DNA of 64,000 nt from Bacteroidota bacterium (GCA_023411265.1 JAEYOX010000020.1:6598-70597); one strand, 5' to 3'. Shown: positions 46,795 to 56,040, counted from the first letter of the stretch. The notes: generated by a model not told the origin, from the sequence alone. Numbers and translations: made by a program.

Positions 46795-47862
46795 GTGTTC
46801 AATCTGGGAAATTTTCTGACTCTATCTACTTTCGGCGAGAGCCACGGTGAAGCCTATGGAGGCATCATCCAGAATGTTCCTGCCGGACTGCGCGTAGATT
46901 TTGAAGCCATCCAACACCAGCTGAACAGAAGAAGACCGGGACAAAGCAGCCTCGTTACCCAAAGGAAAGAAAACGATATGATCACCTTTCTCTCAGGGAT
47001 TTTTGAGGGACAAACTACTGGCACGCCCATTGGTTTTCACATTAGAAATGAAGATCAGAAATCCAAAGATTACCAGCATCTGGCCCATACCTACCGCCCC
47101 AGTCATGCCGATTTCACGTATGAGCGAAAGTATGGCCTTCGCGATTATCGCGGTGGGGGAAGATCATCAGCCCGGGAAACTTTGAACTGGGTAGCAGCAG
47201 GAGCTCTGGCCAGACAGCTCATTCCTGAAGTGCAGATTCAGGCATATGTGTCTTCCGTGGGCGAAGTATTTTGTGAAAAACCCTATCAGGAGTTGGATTT
47301 ATCGAAAACAGACGACAACGAAGTGCGCTGTCCGGACGAGGAAACTGCTGCACGGATGATTTCCAAAATAAAAGCCTTTAAAAAAAATGGCAACACCATC
47401 GGCGGAATCATCACCTGCGTGGTAAAGAACCTTCCGGCAGGAATCGGGGAACCAGTGTTCGGAAAATTACAGGCCGAACTTGCCAAAGCTATGATGAACA
47501 TTAATGCCACAAAAGGTTTCGAATACGGAAGCGGTTTCTGTAGTGCAAGAATGACGGGAGCAGATCACAACGATCTTTTCAATGAGGATTTCACCACTCG
47601 CACCAACCTCTCCGGAGGCATACAGGGCGGAATTTCCAACGGGATGGACGTGTATTTCCGGGTCGCCTTCAAGCCGGTAGCCACCCTGCTGAAACCCCAG
47701 CCCAGCATTGACAAGGCAGGAAGACCAGTGACACTGGACGGCAGAGGAAGGCACGATGCCTGTGTAGTCCCCCGAGCAGTGCCCATAGTGGAAAACCTCG
47801 CCGCATTTGTACTCGCAGATCTTATGCTCATCAACAAAGTAAGAACCTTGGGAACACTGTAA
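46795..47862 (+). CDS. aroC: Chorismate synthase
   Basis: 355 residues starting at GTG with [18 protein letters not shown], the family N-terminus, so no ATG start is likely. [10 protein letters not shown] (signature 1), [27 protein letters not shown] (signature 2) and the C-terminal [16 protein letters not shown] all fit. It makes chorismate from EPSP using reduced FMN. It has its own promoter. Confidence 0.95.
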   Translation: MFNLGNFLTLSTFGESHGEAYGGIIQNVPAGLRVDFEAIQHQLNRRRPGQSSLVTQRKENDMITFLSGIFEGQTTGTPIGFHIRNEDQKSKDYQHLAHTYRPSHADFTYERKYGLRDYRGGGRSSARETLNWVAAGALARQLIPEVQIQAYVSSVGEVFCEKPYQELDLSKTDDNEVRCPDEETAARMISKIKAFKKNGNTIGGIITCVVKNLPAGIGEPVFGKLQAELAKAMMNINATKGFEYGSGFCSARMTGADHNDLFNEDFTTRTNLSGGIQGGISNGMDVYFRVAFKPVATLLKPQPSIDKAGRPVTLDGRGRHDACVVPRAVPIVENLAAFVLADLMLINKVRTLGTL

Positions 47863-47886
47863 AAAAAAATAAATTTATTTGACACG

Positions 47887-48450
47887 ATGAAAACTTACTG
47901 GGAAAAAGCCATCACATTCGACGAATATATGAATGTGGCCAAAGAAAGATTCAACCATCCCCGAAATAAGGGGGACGAAGAAATGAGGGAATACTACGAT
48001 CTTGGTCTTCAGCGCATGGAACGCACTCTAAAAACTTTCAGAAGGGAAGAAGAGCAACTGGAAATCCTGAAAAAAAAGAACTTTGCAGGGAAGATTCTTA
48101 TTATTTCTGAACCGTGGTGCGGTGATGCAAGTGCTACTGTACCGGCAGTCAGCCGCTTTTTTGAGGGGCACAATGAAGTACGTATTTTTCTTCGGGACGA
48201 AGACACTTCCCTCATTGATCAGTTTCTTACCAACGGAACCCAGTCGATCCCTATCGTGATTGTGCTAAATGAAAAGTATGAGACAGTCGGCCATTGGGGT
48301 CCACGGCCAGCATTCGGAACTGAACTTCTTGCCAAATTCAAAGCAGATCCAGAAGATTATTCAAGAGAACAGTTCTACAACGACCTACAGGTATATTACG
48401 CCAAAAATCGCGGCAAGGATGCCATTTCAGAAATATTAGATTTAATATAA
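47887..48450 (+). CDS. Thioredoxin-fold protein with single-Cys motif
   Basis: 187 residues. The thioredoxin-like segment KILIISEPWCGDASATVP carries WCGD in place of the usual WCGPC, so only one active-site Cys. The Flavobacteriia family is thioredoxin-related of uncertain role, perhaps a peroxidase-like or regulatory protein. It follows aroC by 24 bases and precedes the TlpA-like gene by 5, so the two form an operon. Confidence 0.8.
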   Translation: MKTYWEKAITFDEYMNVAKERFNHPRNKGDEEMREYYDLGLQRMERTLKTFRREEEQLEILKKKNFAGKILIISEPWCGDASATVPAVSRFFEGHNEVRIFLRDEDTSLIDQFLTNGTQSIPIVIVLNEKYETVGHWGPRPAFGTELLAKFKADPEDYSREQFYNDLQVYYAKNRGKDAISEILDLI

Positions 48451-48455
48451 AGCCA

Positions 48456-49007
48456 ATGAAGTTCCTCAAAAAAAATATCATTTACCTCCTCTTGTTGGGC
48501 GTGCTGACAGCCATTTTTTTAATTCCCGGTGCGAAAGACTTTCTGAAAGACCGCTTTTTCCCAGTAGCCGCCATTGAAGAAACGGTGCATGTGGAAGATA
48601 CCGCCTACGATATTGTCCTGAAAGGCATCAATGTGCCGGACACTAATTTTATAGAATTTAAAGGAGAAAAAACGGTATTTCTGAACTTCTGGGGGACTTG
48701 GTGTGCACCGTGTCGCGAAGAATGGCCCAGCATTGAAGCACTGTACGAATCACGGAGAGATAAAATGGATTTCGTGCTGATTGCTATGATGGACAAGGAA
48801 GAGGATGTACGAAAATTTATAGAAGAGAAAGGATACACTGCGCCGGTATATCTGGCAGAAAGTCCCATTAGCGGAAAAATCCTACCCAAGGTGTTTCCCA
48901 CTACTTTTATTTTAGATAAAAACGGGAGAATCCTGCTGAAGGAAACCTCATCCAAAGACTGGAATACGGACTCAGTACATCGCTTTATTGAAGGAATAAC
49001 ACCATAA
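48456..49007 (+). CDS. TlpA-like thiol-disulfide oxidoreductase
   Basis: 183 residues with an N-terminal membrane anchor (IIYLLLLGVLTAIFLIPGA) and a periplasmic thioredoxin domain with the active site FWGTWCAPCREEWPSIEALY, then the cis-Pro segment KVFPTTFILDKNG. It reduces or shuffles disulfides in exported proteins or cytochrome c maturation. Operon with the preceding gene. Confidence 0.9.
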   Translation: MKFLKKNIIYLLLLGVLTAIFLIPGAKDFLKDRFFPVAAIEETVHVEDTAYDIVLKGINVPDTNFIEFKGEKTVFLNFWGTWCAPCREEWPSIEALYESRRDKMDFVLIAMMDKEEDVRKFIEEKGYTAPVYLAESPISGKILPKVFPTTFILDKNGRILLKETSSKDWNTDSVHRFIEGITP

Positions 49008-49083
49008 AAATCTTACGGGGAGAAAATTCTTTTTGGCAAGTAAATTGATAAAGTAAGGAAGTTGAAACGACATAAACTCGCAC

Positions 49084-49446
49084 ATGTTTCAATCCAAATA
49101 CAAAATGAAATATTCAAAAATAGAATTGGCAAAACAGGCCATCAAACACAAAGGCCTTATTAAAAAAATCCCTGATATCTACAGAATGATACAATACTGG
49201 AGAAAAGGAATTTATCCAGTAAACTCTATTGATATGATTTTACCGCTACTCGGAATTCTTTACATTCTTTCTCCTATCGATCTGCTCCCTGAAATAGCCG
49301 TGCCGGTTCTTGGAATAGCAGATGACTTGGCTGTACTTTCTCTAACCCTGCCTAAGTTACTGAAAGAAGTGGACAAATTCCTACTTTGGGAGGCACAGCA
49401 AAAAGGAAATAGCAAAAACATATCCGAAGCTAAAATCATCGGGTAA
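49084..49446 (+). CDS. YkvA-family (DUF1232) protein
   Basis: 120 residues; the second Met (49105) is an alternative start. The DUF1232 motif appears as LPLLGILYILSPIDLLPE, followed by VPVLGIADDLAVLSLTL. These are membrane-associated proteins of unknown function. It ends at a strong terminator and is convergent with der. Confidence 0.8.
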   Translation: MFQSKYKMKYSKIELAKQAIKHKGLIKKIPDIYRMIQYWRKGIYPVNSIDMILPLLGILYILSPIDLLPEIAVPVLGIADDLAVLSLTLPKLLKEVDKFLLWEAQQKGNSKNISEAKIIG

Positions 49447-49461
49447 TTTCCATAGAAGATG

Positions 49462-49493
49462 AAAGCCCGGATGCTTGCGTATCCGGGCTTTTC
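49462..49493. terminator. Bidirectional intrinsic terminator
   Basis: Perfect 11-bp stem AAAGCCCGGAT/ATCCGGGCTTT, loop 8 bases, between convergent genes. Confidence 0.85.
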
Positions 49494-49512
49494 ACTTTTA
49501 AAGGCTATGTCT

Positions 49513-50823
49513 CTATTTCTGTCTGAAATATACTTCGATTGGAACACCGGTAAAACCAAAATGTTTCCGAAGCTGGTTTTCTGTAAACCTTTTATAAGGC
49601 TCTTTCACATACTGAGGAAGATTGCAAAAAAACACAAACTGCGGCGAGGGAGTCCCCAACTGAACGCAGTATTTAATCTTAATATATTTTCCTTTCAGTG
49701 CAGGAGGCGGGTTGTTTTCAAACACCGGAAGCATGACTTCATTCAGCTGAGATGTCTTGATTTTCTTCCTACGGTTTTCATACACCTCCATCGCTGTATC
49801 AACTGCTTTCAGAATTCTCTGTTTCGTTAAAGCGGAAATGAACAATACAGGAATATCCGTAAACTGGCCGATTTTATTCTTGATGCTCGCTTCAAAATCC
49901 CGCATTGTATTGGTTTGTTTGTCCTCCACCAAATCCCATTTGTTCACCAGAATTACGATACCCTTTCTGTTTTTCTGAGCAATGCCGAAAATGTTCATAT
50001 CCTGGCTTTCCCATCCCTGAGTGGCATCCACCATAATAATAACAACATCGGAATTCTCAATCGCCCGCACCGAACGCATCACGGAATAAAACTCCAAATT
50101 TTCACTCACCTTGGCTTTTCGGCGCATTCCTGCTGTATCTACCAGAACAAACTCGTGCCCGAATTTATTGTAAAGCGTTTCAATACTATCGCGCGTGGTG
50201 CCGGCAATATCAGTAACTATATTTCTTTCATCATCCAGCAAAGCATTGATAAGGGTAGATTTGCCTACATTGGGCCGCCCGGCGATGGTAATTCTGGGAA
50301 GTCCGTCAAAAGGATCTTTATACTCTTTAGTAGGGAAATCTCTCACAATATCGTCCAGCAGCTCACCCGACCCGGATCCCGTAGCGGAGGACATAGTATA
50401 ATATTTTTCAATTCCTAAAGAATAAAACTCGGTGGCAGGAAGTTCTTCTTTAGCAGAATCTACTTTATTAATCACGATGTATACTTTTTTCCCCGAACGC
50501 CGCAACATTTCATTAATTTCAATGTCGGTATCGGTGAGGCCTTCTTCCACGTTCATCATAAAAATAATGGAAGTGGCCTCATCAATCGCCAACTGGACCT
50601 GTCTTGCGATTTCTTCTTGAAAAATATCCTCTGTATTTACTTCATAACCTCCGGTATCGATCACGGTAAATTCAATTCCGTTCCAGTCGGATTTTCCGTA
50701 ATGGCGGTCGCGGGTAACGCCTGCCGTTGCATCCACGATGGCTTCCCTTCGTTCCAAAAGGCGGTTAAAAAGTGTTGATTTCCCTACATTAGGACGTCCT
50801 ACAATAGCGACAATGTTGCTCAT
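49513..50823 (-). CDS. der: GTPase Der, ribosome assembly factor
   Basis: 436 residues with two GTPase domains (GRPNVGKSTLFN with DTGGYE; GRPNVGKSTLIN with DTAGMRRK) and a C-terminal KH-like domain ending FVFFCNLPQYVKEPYK. Both domains have NKxD motifs. It is required for 50S ribosomal subunit maturation. It is a single gene, convergent with the YkvA gene. Confidence 0.95.
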   Translation of the reverse strand: MSNIVAIVGRPNVGKSTLFNRLLERREAIVDATAGVTRDRHYGKSDWNGIEFTVIDTGGYEVNTEDIFQEEIARQVQLAIDEATSIIFMMNVEEGLTDTDIEINEMLRRSGKKVYIVINKVDSAKEELPATEFYSLGIEKYYTMSSATGSGSGELLDDIVRDFPTKEYKDPFDGLPRITIAGRPNVGKSTLINALLDDERNIVTDIAGTTRDSIETLYNKFGHEFVLVDTAGMRRKAKVSENLEFYSVMRSVRAIENSDVVIIMVDATQGWESQDMNIFGIAQKNRKGIVILVNKWDLVEDKQTNTMRDFEASIKNKIGQFTDIPVLFISALTKQRILKAVDTAMEVYENRRKKIKTSQLNEVMLPVFENNPPPALKGKYIKIKYCVQLGTPSPQFVFFCNLPQYVKEPYKRFTENQLRKHFGFTGVPIEVYFRQK

Positions 50824-50996
50824 AAATTTTGTTTAATAATTCTTCCTGAAAAAGATTGTTGATTATTAATGGGTTACCCGGACGTTCCGAGCCCAAAAAT
50901 TTTGGCAAAGATAAGGTTTTCTCCCAAAGCTATTGCAAATTATGATATTAGGGAATCAATCAAAATGTTGTACATTTATAAACTAAAACTATACAT

Positions 50997-51470
50997 ATGA
51001 AAAATGTAGTGATAGTATTGGCAGTTTTTCTGATCCTGATTCAGTTTTTCAGAATTGATAAGACTAATCCACCCGTGAATCCAGGAATAGATTTCCTGAA
51101 CATCAAAGAAACACCGGAGAACACTGCCACCCTGATCCGAAACGCATGTTACGATTGCCACAGCCATGAAACTAAATATCCGTGGTACTCCAATTTCCAG
51201 CCTGTGGGCTGGTTCCTTAAAGATCATATTGACGAAGGCCGAAAAAAACTAAACTTTTCTTTATTCGCAACTTACGAACCAAAACGTCAGGCACACAAAC
51301 TGTATGAAGCGGCCGAACTGACAGAAAATGCAGATATGCCATTAGATTCCTATATGCTTGGGCATCCGCAGGCGCAGATTAACGATGAAGAACGAAAATT
51401 AATGGCGGATTATTTCCGAAAAATAGAAACAGACATTCGCATCAGTCACCAGCTTCCGCAAGAGGAATAA
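50997..51470 (+). CDS. Heme-binding-domain (Haem_bd-like) protein
   Basis: 157 residues with an N-terminal signal or anchor and the c-type heme motif CYDCHSHETKYPWYSNFQPV, followed by GWFLKDHIDEGRKKLNF. It matches the heme-binding domain proteins of Bacteroidota, probably periplasmic; partner unknown. It is 6 bases before the DCC-family gene, so the two are co-transcribed. Confidence 0.85.
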   Translation: MKNVVIVLAVFLILIQFFRIDKTNPPVNPGIDFLNIKETPENTATLIRNACYDCHSHETKYPWYSNFQPVGWFLKDHIDEGRKKLNFSLFATYEPKRQAHKLYEAAELTENADMPLDSYMLGHPQAQINDEERKLMADYFRKIETDIRISHQLPQEE

Positions 51471-51476
51471 TAAATA

Positions 51477-51890
51477 ATGAACAAACAACCCGATCTTTCC
51501 AAATATTATATTTTTTACGATGGCGATTGCGGCTTCTGCAACTATTGGGTACAGTGGATACTGAAAAACGACCGTAAAAATCAGTTTCTCTTCTCTCCCC
51601 TGAAATCAGGTTTCGGACAGAATTTTTTAAAAGAAAGAAATCTGCAGCAAGACCAGTTGAGCACCCTCTATCTTTGGAAACCGAATTCTTTTTATTACCT
51701 CAAATCTGAAGCTGTTCTGGAAATTGCAAAACTTCTGGGCGGAAAATATCGGCTAATCGCCGTTTTTAAAATCCTTCCGCGTTTCTTCTCTGATGCAGTA
51801 TACGATCAGATTGCCAAAAACAGAGACCATCTTTCGGCGACACAATGTCCTGTTCCTACGTCTCAGCAGAAAGAGAAATTTATTGAATAA
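51477..51890 (+). CDS. DCC1-like thiol-disulfide oxidoreductase
   Basis: 137 residues with the family motif IFYDGDCGFCNYWVQWIL at residues ~12-29 (the CxxC), followed by FSPLKSGFG. The family is thioredoxin-like; substrates are unknown. It is co-transcribed with the heme-binding protein. Confidence 0.85.
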   Translation: MNKQPDLSKYYIFYDGDCGFCNYWVQWILKNDRKNQFLFSPLKSGFGQNFLKERNLQQDQLSTLYLWKPNSFYYLKSEAVLEIAKLLGGKYRLIAVFKILPRFFSDAVYDQIAKNRDHLSATQCPVPTSQQKEKFIE

Positions 51891-51906
51891 AAGACCGTCA
51901 AAATCC

Positions 51907-51914
51907 TATATTTG
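51907..51914 (+). promoter_or_regulatory. -7 box of the DUF4290-murA operon
   Basis: TATATTTG, exact consensus, ends five bases before the ATG at 51920. A TTG lies about 21 bases upstream. Confidence 0.65.
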
Positions 51915-51919
51915 CATTT

Positions 51920-52573
51920 ATGGAATACAACACCGACAGAACTCATTTATATATGCCAGAATATGGAAGAATTGTCCAAAGTCTGGTCGAACGCTGCAAA
52001 ACTCTTGAAGACAGAAACGAGCGCAATAAAATGGCCAAAGCCATCATTGATTTTATGGGACAAAGAAATCCGCACCTTCGTGATGAAGAAAATTATAAAC
52101 ATAAACTTTGGGATCATCTTTTTATCATGGCTGATTTTGAACTGGATGTGGATTCTCCGTATCCTATACCGCCAAAAGGAGAAAGAATGATCAAACCCGC
52201 GAGAATGGAATATCCGGCTCTGCAGGGTGACTTTAAATTTTATGGCAAAAGCATTCTACAACTCATCGAAAAAGCCATTGAACTGGATGAAGGTACTGAA
52301 AAAGATGCCCTAATTGAGGTGATTGCCAACAACATGAAAAAATCCTACAACATATATAATAAAGAACATGTGACGGACGATGTAATCTTCAGGCATCTAA
52401 AGGAACTTTCGGAAAACCGGCTGGATCTCACCGGTATTGATACTCTTGAAAAAAGTAAAATTTATTACAGCACCAACAAGAATAAAAATCAACAAAATAA
52501 GAACCAGAGCCAAAATCAAAACAGCAACCGCAATAAACAGCGTAATCAGCAAAATAAAACCCGTAGAAAATAA
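51920..52573 (+). CDS. DUF4290-family protein with Asn/Gln/Lys-rich tail
   Basis: 217 residues. The first ~180 are the DUF4290 domain of unknown function (EYNTDRTHLYMPEYGR, LWDHLFIMADFELDVDSPYP, then FYGKSILQLIEKAI). The last ~33 residues are almost entirely Asn, Gln, Lys, Ser and Arg, so disordered and nucleic-acid-binding in appearance. The stop TAA overlaps the murA ATG (TAATG). DUF4290 is commonly found before murA in Bacteroidota. Confidence 0.85.
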   Translation: MEYNTDRTHLYMPEYGRIVQSLVERCKTLEDRNERNKMAKAIIDFMGQRNPHLRDEENYKHKLWDHLFIMADFELDVDSPYPIPPKGERMIKPARMEYPALQGDFKFYGKSILQLIEKAIELDEGTEKDALIEVIANNMKKSYNIYNKEHVTDDVIFRHLKELSENRLDLTGIDTLEKSKIYYSTNKNKNQQNKNQSQNQNSNRNKQRNQQNKTRRK

Positions 52574-53880
52574 TGAGCGGAACATTTGAAATCAAAGGAG
52601 GAAAACAACTGAAAGGGCAAATTACCCCACAGGGAGCAAAAAATGAAGCGTTGCAGATTCTTTGCGCTGTGTTGCTGACGGATGAAGAAGTACGAATCAA
52701 CAATATTCCGGATATTCATGACGTGAATAGACTGATTGACATCTTGGGAGCTATGGGCGTAGAAATTCTGAAACATGGCAAAGGTGATTATTCGTTCAGG
52801 GCTGAAAAACTGGATTTTAAATACATCCAGTCACAAGAATTTAAAAAGGATAGTGCACGGCTTCGCGGTTCCATTATGCTATTAGGCCCGATGCTCGCCC
52901 GCTTTGGAGAAGCTTCCATGCCTACCCCCGGCGGAGACAAGATCGGTAGACGCCGCTTGGACACTCATTTTCAGGGATTCAGTGAACTCGGAGCCGAATT
53001 CCGTTACGATGAAAAGGAAAATTGCTACAGCCTGAAAGCCAAAGAACTGCACGGGAAATTCATCCTTTTGGAAGAAGCTTCGGTTACCGGAACAGCCAAC
53101 ATCATTATGGCGGCAGTTTTGGCCAAAGGAAAAACCAGAATCTATAATGCCGCCTGCGAACCCTATATTCAGCAATTGTGCAGAATGCTGAACCGTATGG
53201 GTGCAACTATTTCAGGAATTGGATCTAATTTATTGACGATAGAAGGTGTTTCCCACCTCCGAGGAACAGAACACACGATGCTTCCCGATATGGTGGAAAT
53301 CGGTTCGTGGATTGGCATGGCCGCCATGACGAAATCTGAGATTACCATCAAAAATGTAGGTTGGAATCACCTAGGGGTTATTCCTGGAGTTTTCAGAAAG
53401 TTGGGAATTGCCATGGAACGTGACAATGACGATATTATTATTCCTTCACAGGAACAGTATACCATTCAGAAATTTATTGACGGTTCTATTCTTACCGTAA
53501 CAGATGCGCCCTGGCCCGGCTTCACACCAGATCTGCTTTCGATCATTCTGGTGGTGGCCACACAGGCTCGGGGAACTGTTCTGGTACATCAGAAAATGTT
53601 CGAATCAAGGCTGTTTTTTGTTGATAAACTGATCGATATGGGTGCGCAAATCATCCTTTGTGATCCTCACAGAGCTACCGTAGTGGGTCTGAATCATGAA
53701 TTTCCGTTACGTGGCACTACTATGATTTCTCCTGATATAAGGGCCGGAAATGCACTGCTGGTTGCCGCTCTCTCTGCGGAAGGCACCTCTGTGATTCATA
53801 ATATAGAACAGATTGACCGTGGTTATGAAAATATTGATGGTAGGCTGAAAGCACTGGGCGCAGAAATCACAAGAATATAA
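52573..53880 (+). CDS. murA: UDP-N-acetylglucosamine 1-carboxyvinyltransferase with Asp active site
   Basis: 435 residues, the usual length. It catalyses the first committed step of peptidoglycan synthesis. RLRGSIMLLGPMLARFG and PWPGFTPDLLSI are family motifs. The active-site loop reads PGGDKIGRRRLDTHFQGF, so the usual Cys (Cys115 of E. coli in PGGCAIG) is Asp. Cys-to-Asp is known to keep activity while blocking fosfomycin alkylation. Coupled to the preceding DUF4290 gene by overlapping stop and start codons. Confidence 0.94.
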   Translation: MSGTFEIKGGKQLKGQITPQGAKNEALQILCAVLLTDEEVRINNIPDIHDVNRLIDILGAMGVEILKHGKGDYSFRAEKLDFKYIQSQEFKKDSARLRGSIMLLGPMLARFGEASMPTPGGDKIGRRRLDTHFQGFSELGAEFRYDEKENCYSLKAKELHGKFILLEEASVTGTANIIMAAVLAKGKTRIYNAACEPYIQQLCRMLNRMGATISGIGSNLLTIEGVSHLRGTEHTMLPDMVEIGSWIGMAAMTKSEITIKNVGWNHLGVIPGVFRKLGIAMERDNDDIIIPSQEQYTIQKFIDGSILTVTDAPWPGFTPDLLSIILVVATQARGTVLVHQKMFESRLFFVDKLIDMGAQIILCDPHRATVVGLNHEFPLRGTTMISPDIRAGNALLVAALSAEGTSVIHNIEQIDRGYENIDGRLKALGAEITRI

Positions 53881-53994
53881 AAAAGACACATCCCATTCCT
53901 CTAACAAACGCTTCTAACACTACTGAATTAATAGTGAATTGGCCAACTAAAAAGCAGTTTCTCAAAATTCATATAGAGTTAATACGTGTTTGTT

Positions 53995-54002
53995 TACATT
54001 TG
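53995..54002 (+). promoter_or_regulatory. -7 box of the alkaline phosphatase gene
   Basis: TACATTTG, exact consensus, 16 bases before the ATG at 54019. Confidence 0.5.
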
Positions 54003-54018
54003 AAAAAAATTGGAAGTA

Positions 54019-55428
54019 ATGAAAAGACGTGATTTTTTAAAAGGCGGTTCGCTGGCGTTTGGAGGATTGCTTTTAACGCCCATAAGTTCCAACGCCCACT
54101 TCATCAAAGAAGAATTTGGCACAAAAAAAGCCAAAAACATCATCTTTATGGTGAGCGATGGTATGAGTTCCGGAACGTTGAATATGGCGGATATCTACAG
54201 CAGAAGAAAGTTGGGAAGACCTTCACACTGGATTTCCTTATATGAAGAGAATTTAGCACAAAGAGGACTGATGGATATGGCATCTGCCAACTCAATAGTC
54301 ACAGATTCCGCAGCAGCCAGTTCATCCTGGGGTGGCGGTCATCGCGTAAACAACGGCAGTATCAATATCGGCGCAAGTGGTGAAGAATACCTACCCATCC
54401 TTCAAAAATTTAAAAAAGTCGGAAAAAAAGTAGGTTGTGTCACCACGGTTCCCATTACCCATGCCACACCCGCCGGATTTTCAGTCTTTACTAAAAGCAG
54501 AAATTCACAGGAGGAAATTGCCTTAACTTATTCGGAACTGGGTTTTGATGTAATGATGGGCGGCGGCCATAAATATTTTGATGCTTCACAACGAAAAGAC
54601 AGAAGGGATATGTATTCCCTTTTCCGGAATAAAGGATATTTCGTAGCAAGAAATAAAACAGAAATGAATGCTGCTCCTCAAAACCAACCGTTGCTGGCTA
54701 CTTTTGATGAAGATGGACTGCCTTATACTCAGGATCAGTTGAGTAGCAGTTTTATAATAAACAATATTCCTACCTTAGCTGAAATGACTTCCAAAGCGAT
54801 CCATCAAATGAAAGATCACAAAGAGGGTTTTGTGATGCAGGTGGAAGCCGGAAAGGTGGACTGGGCAGCGCACGGAAATGACATTTCCGGATTGCTTTAT
54901 GATCAACTCGCTTTTGATGATGCTTTGAAAGTTGTTCTGGATTTTGCAAAAAAAGACGGGAACACATTGGTGGTCATCACTTCAGATCATGGAAATGCGA
55001 ACCCGGGACTTATTTATGGGAAAAATGTAAACGAGCATTTCGACCGTATTCAGCGTTTCTCGCAAACTAATGAATGGATTCTTCAGGGAATTCAAGCTAC
55101 GGATAGCCTCAGCACTATAAAAGATAGAATTGCCCAGGCAAATGCGGAAATAAAAATTACAGATGAGCAGGCCAAAGAAATTCTCTCTTATTATTCCAAA
55201 GCGAAGCGGGAAGACGGTGTTTATAATCCCAGACATCTTCCTTTTAAGCTGCTTTCTCAGATACAGCAGGAACATACTTCCGTAGGCTGGATCAGTATGG
55301 ATCACTCTTCTGATTATACCGAAATCGCAATGTACGGACCTGGCAGTCAGTTGATGAAACCATTTATAAAAAACACCGAGATACATCTGCTTCTGTTGCA
55401 GGCGGCAGAGGTGGAAAATAAATTCTAA
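54019..55428 (+). CDS. Tat-exported alkaline phosphatase
   Basis: 469 residues from MKRRDFLKGGSLAFGG, which carries a twin-arginine-type signal. The alkaline phosphatase motifs are IIFMVSDGMSSGT (metal Asp), VTDSAAASSSW (nucleophile Ser), QVEAGKVDWAAHGND and VITSDHGNANPG. It releases inorganic phosphate in the periplasm. The frame is open from a TTG at 54010; the ATG is used. Regulation by phosphate is likely but no Pho box is identified. Confidence 0.9.
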   Translation: MKRRDFLKGGSLAFGGLLLTPISSNAHFIKEEFGTKKAKNIIFMVSDGMSSGTLNMADIYSRRKLGRPSHWISLYEENLAQRGLMDMASANSIVTDSAAASSSWGGGHRVNNGSINIGASGEEYLPILQKFKKVGKKVGCVTTVPITHATPAGFSVFTKSRNSQEEIALTYSELGFDVMMGGGHKYFDASQRKDRRDMYSLFRNKGYFVARNKTEMNAAPQNQPLLATFDEDGLPYTQDQLSSSFIINNIPTLAEMTSKAIHQMKDHKEGFVMQVEAGKVDWAAHGNDISGLLYDQLAFDDALKVVLDFAKKDGNTLVVITSDHGNANPGLIYGKNVNEHFDRIQRFSQTNEWILQGIQATDSLSTIKDRIAQANAEIKITDEQAKEILSYYSKAKREDGVYNPRHLPFKLLSQIQQEHTSVGWISMDHSSDYTEIAMYGPGSQLMKPFIKNTEIHLLLLQAAEVENKF

Positions 55429-55432
55429 ACAG

Positions 55433-55465
55433 AAAACGCTGCGGAATACCCGAAGCGTTTTTTTC
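55433..55465 (+). terminator. Intrinsic terminator
   Basis: Stem AAACGCT/AGCGTTT with a 13-base loop and T-run, after the phosphatase. Confidence 0.7.
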
Positions 55466-55635
55466 ATTATACATAATAAATTGAATTCATTATATCAGGA
55501 TTTAATCTACAGCTTATATATTCATTAAGGCCCACAGATACAAAGCGATATCTTACCCAACCGCCTGTACAACACATTAACAGAGAATCTAATTAAAAAT
55601 GAGAATGGTGTAAATGAGTTAGCGGTAAAAAAGGA

Positions 55636-56040
55636 TTATTTCAGTCTTTCCAAAACTCCTTTTCTCTTGATGAGATTTTTATAATCCCATTGAATATCCC
55701 TTGATTTTTCAAGCCATCGTTGCAGGTCATCGGTATTAATTTCTTCAGGAGAAAGGTAAAAAACCGAGGCATCTTTAAATTTCTTTCCGAGCACACTCAA
55801 CACGGGTTCATCAAAACCGGCTCCACTCCAGAACATTAGACGGATTCCTTCTTTTTGTTTACTGTATCCTGCAATTGGATTGCCATCGATAAACCAAACG
55901 GGATGCCGATGCCAGATTTTATTTTCAGCATCGGGCAAATGCCGGGTGATCTCTTCAGCCAATAAATCACAGATGGCTTTCTCTTCGCCGGATTTTTTCT
56001 GGTTATAATCCAGAATGTCTTTAGAAATAACAGGATTCAT
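55636..56040 (-). CDS. DUF1801-family protein
   Basis: 134 residues. YdhG/DUF1801-like features: KIWHRHPVWFIDGNPIAGYS and a following GIRLMFWSGAGF; ends IKRKGVLERLK. Related proteins occur beside ArsR-family regulators and SRPBCC/AHSA1 proteins. Its ATG overlaps the TGA of a decaying ArsR relic (ATGA), consistent with former translational coupling. Biochemical role unknown. Confidence 0.8.
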   Translation of the reverse strand: MNPVISKDILDYNQKKSGEEKAICDLLAEEITRHLPDAENKIWHRHPVWFIDGNPIAGYSKQKEGIRLMFWSGAGFDEPVLSVLGKKFKDASVFYLSPEEINTDDLQRWLEKSRDIQWDYKNLIKRKGVLERLK

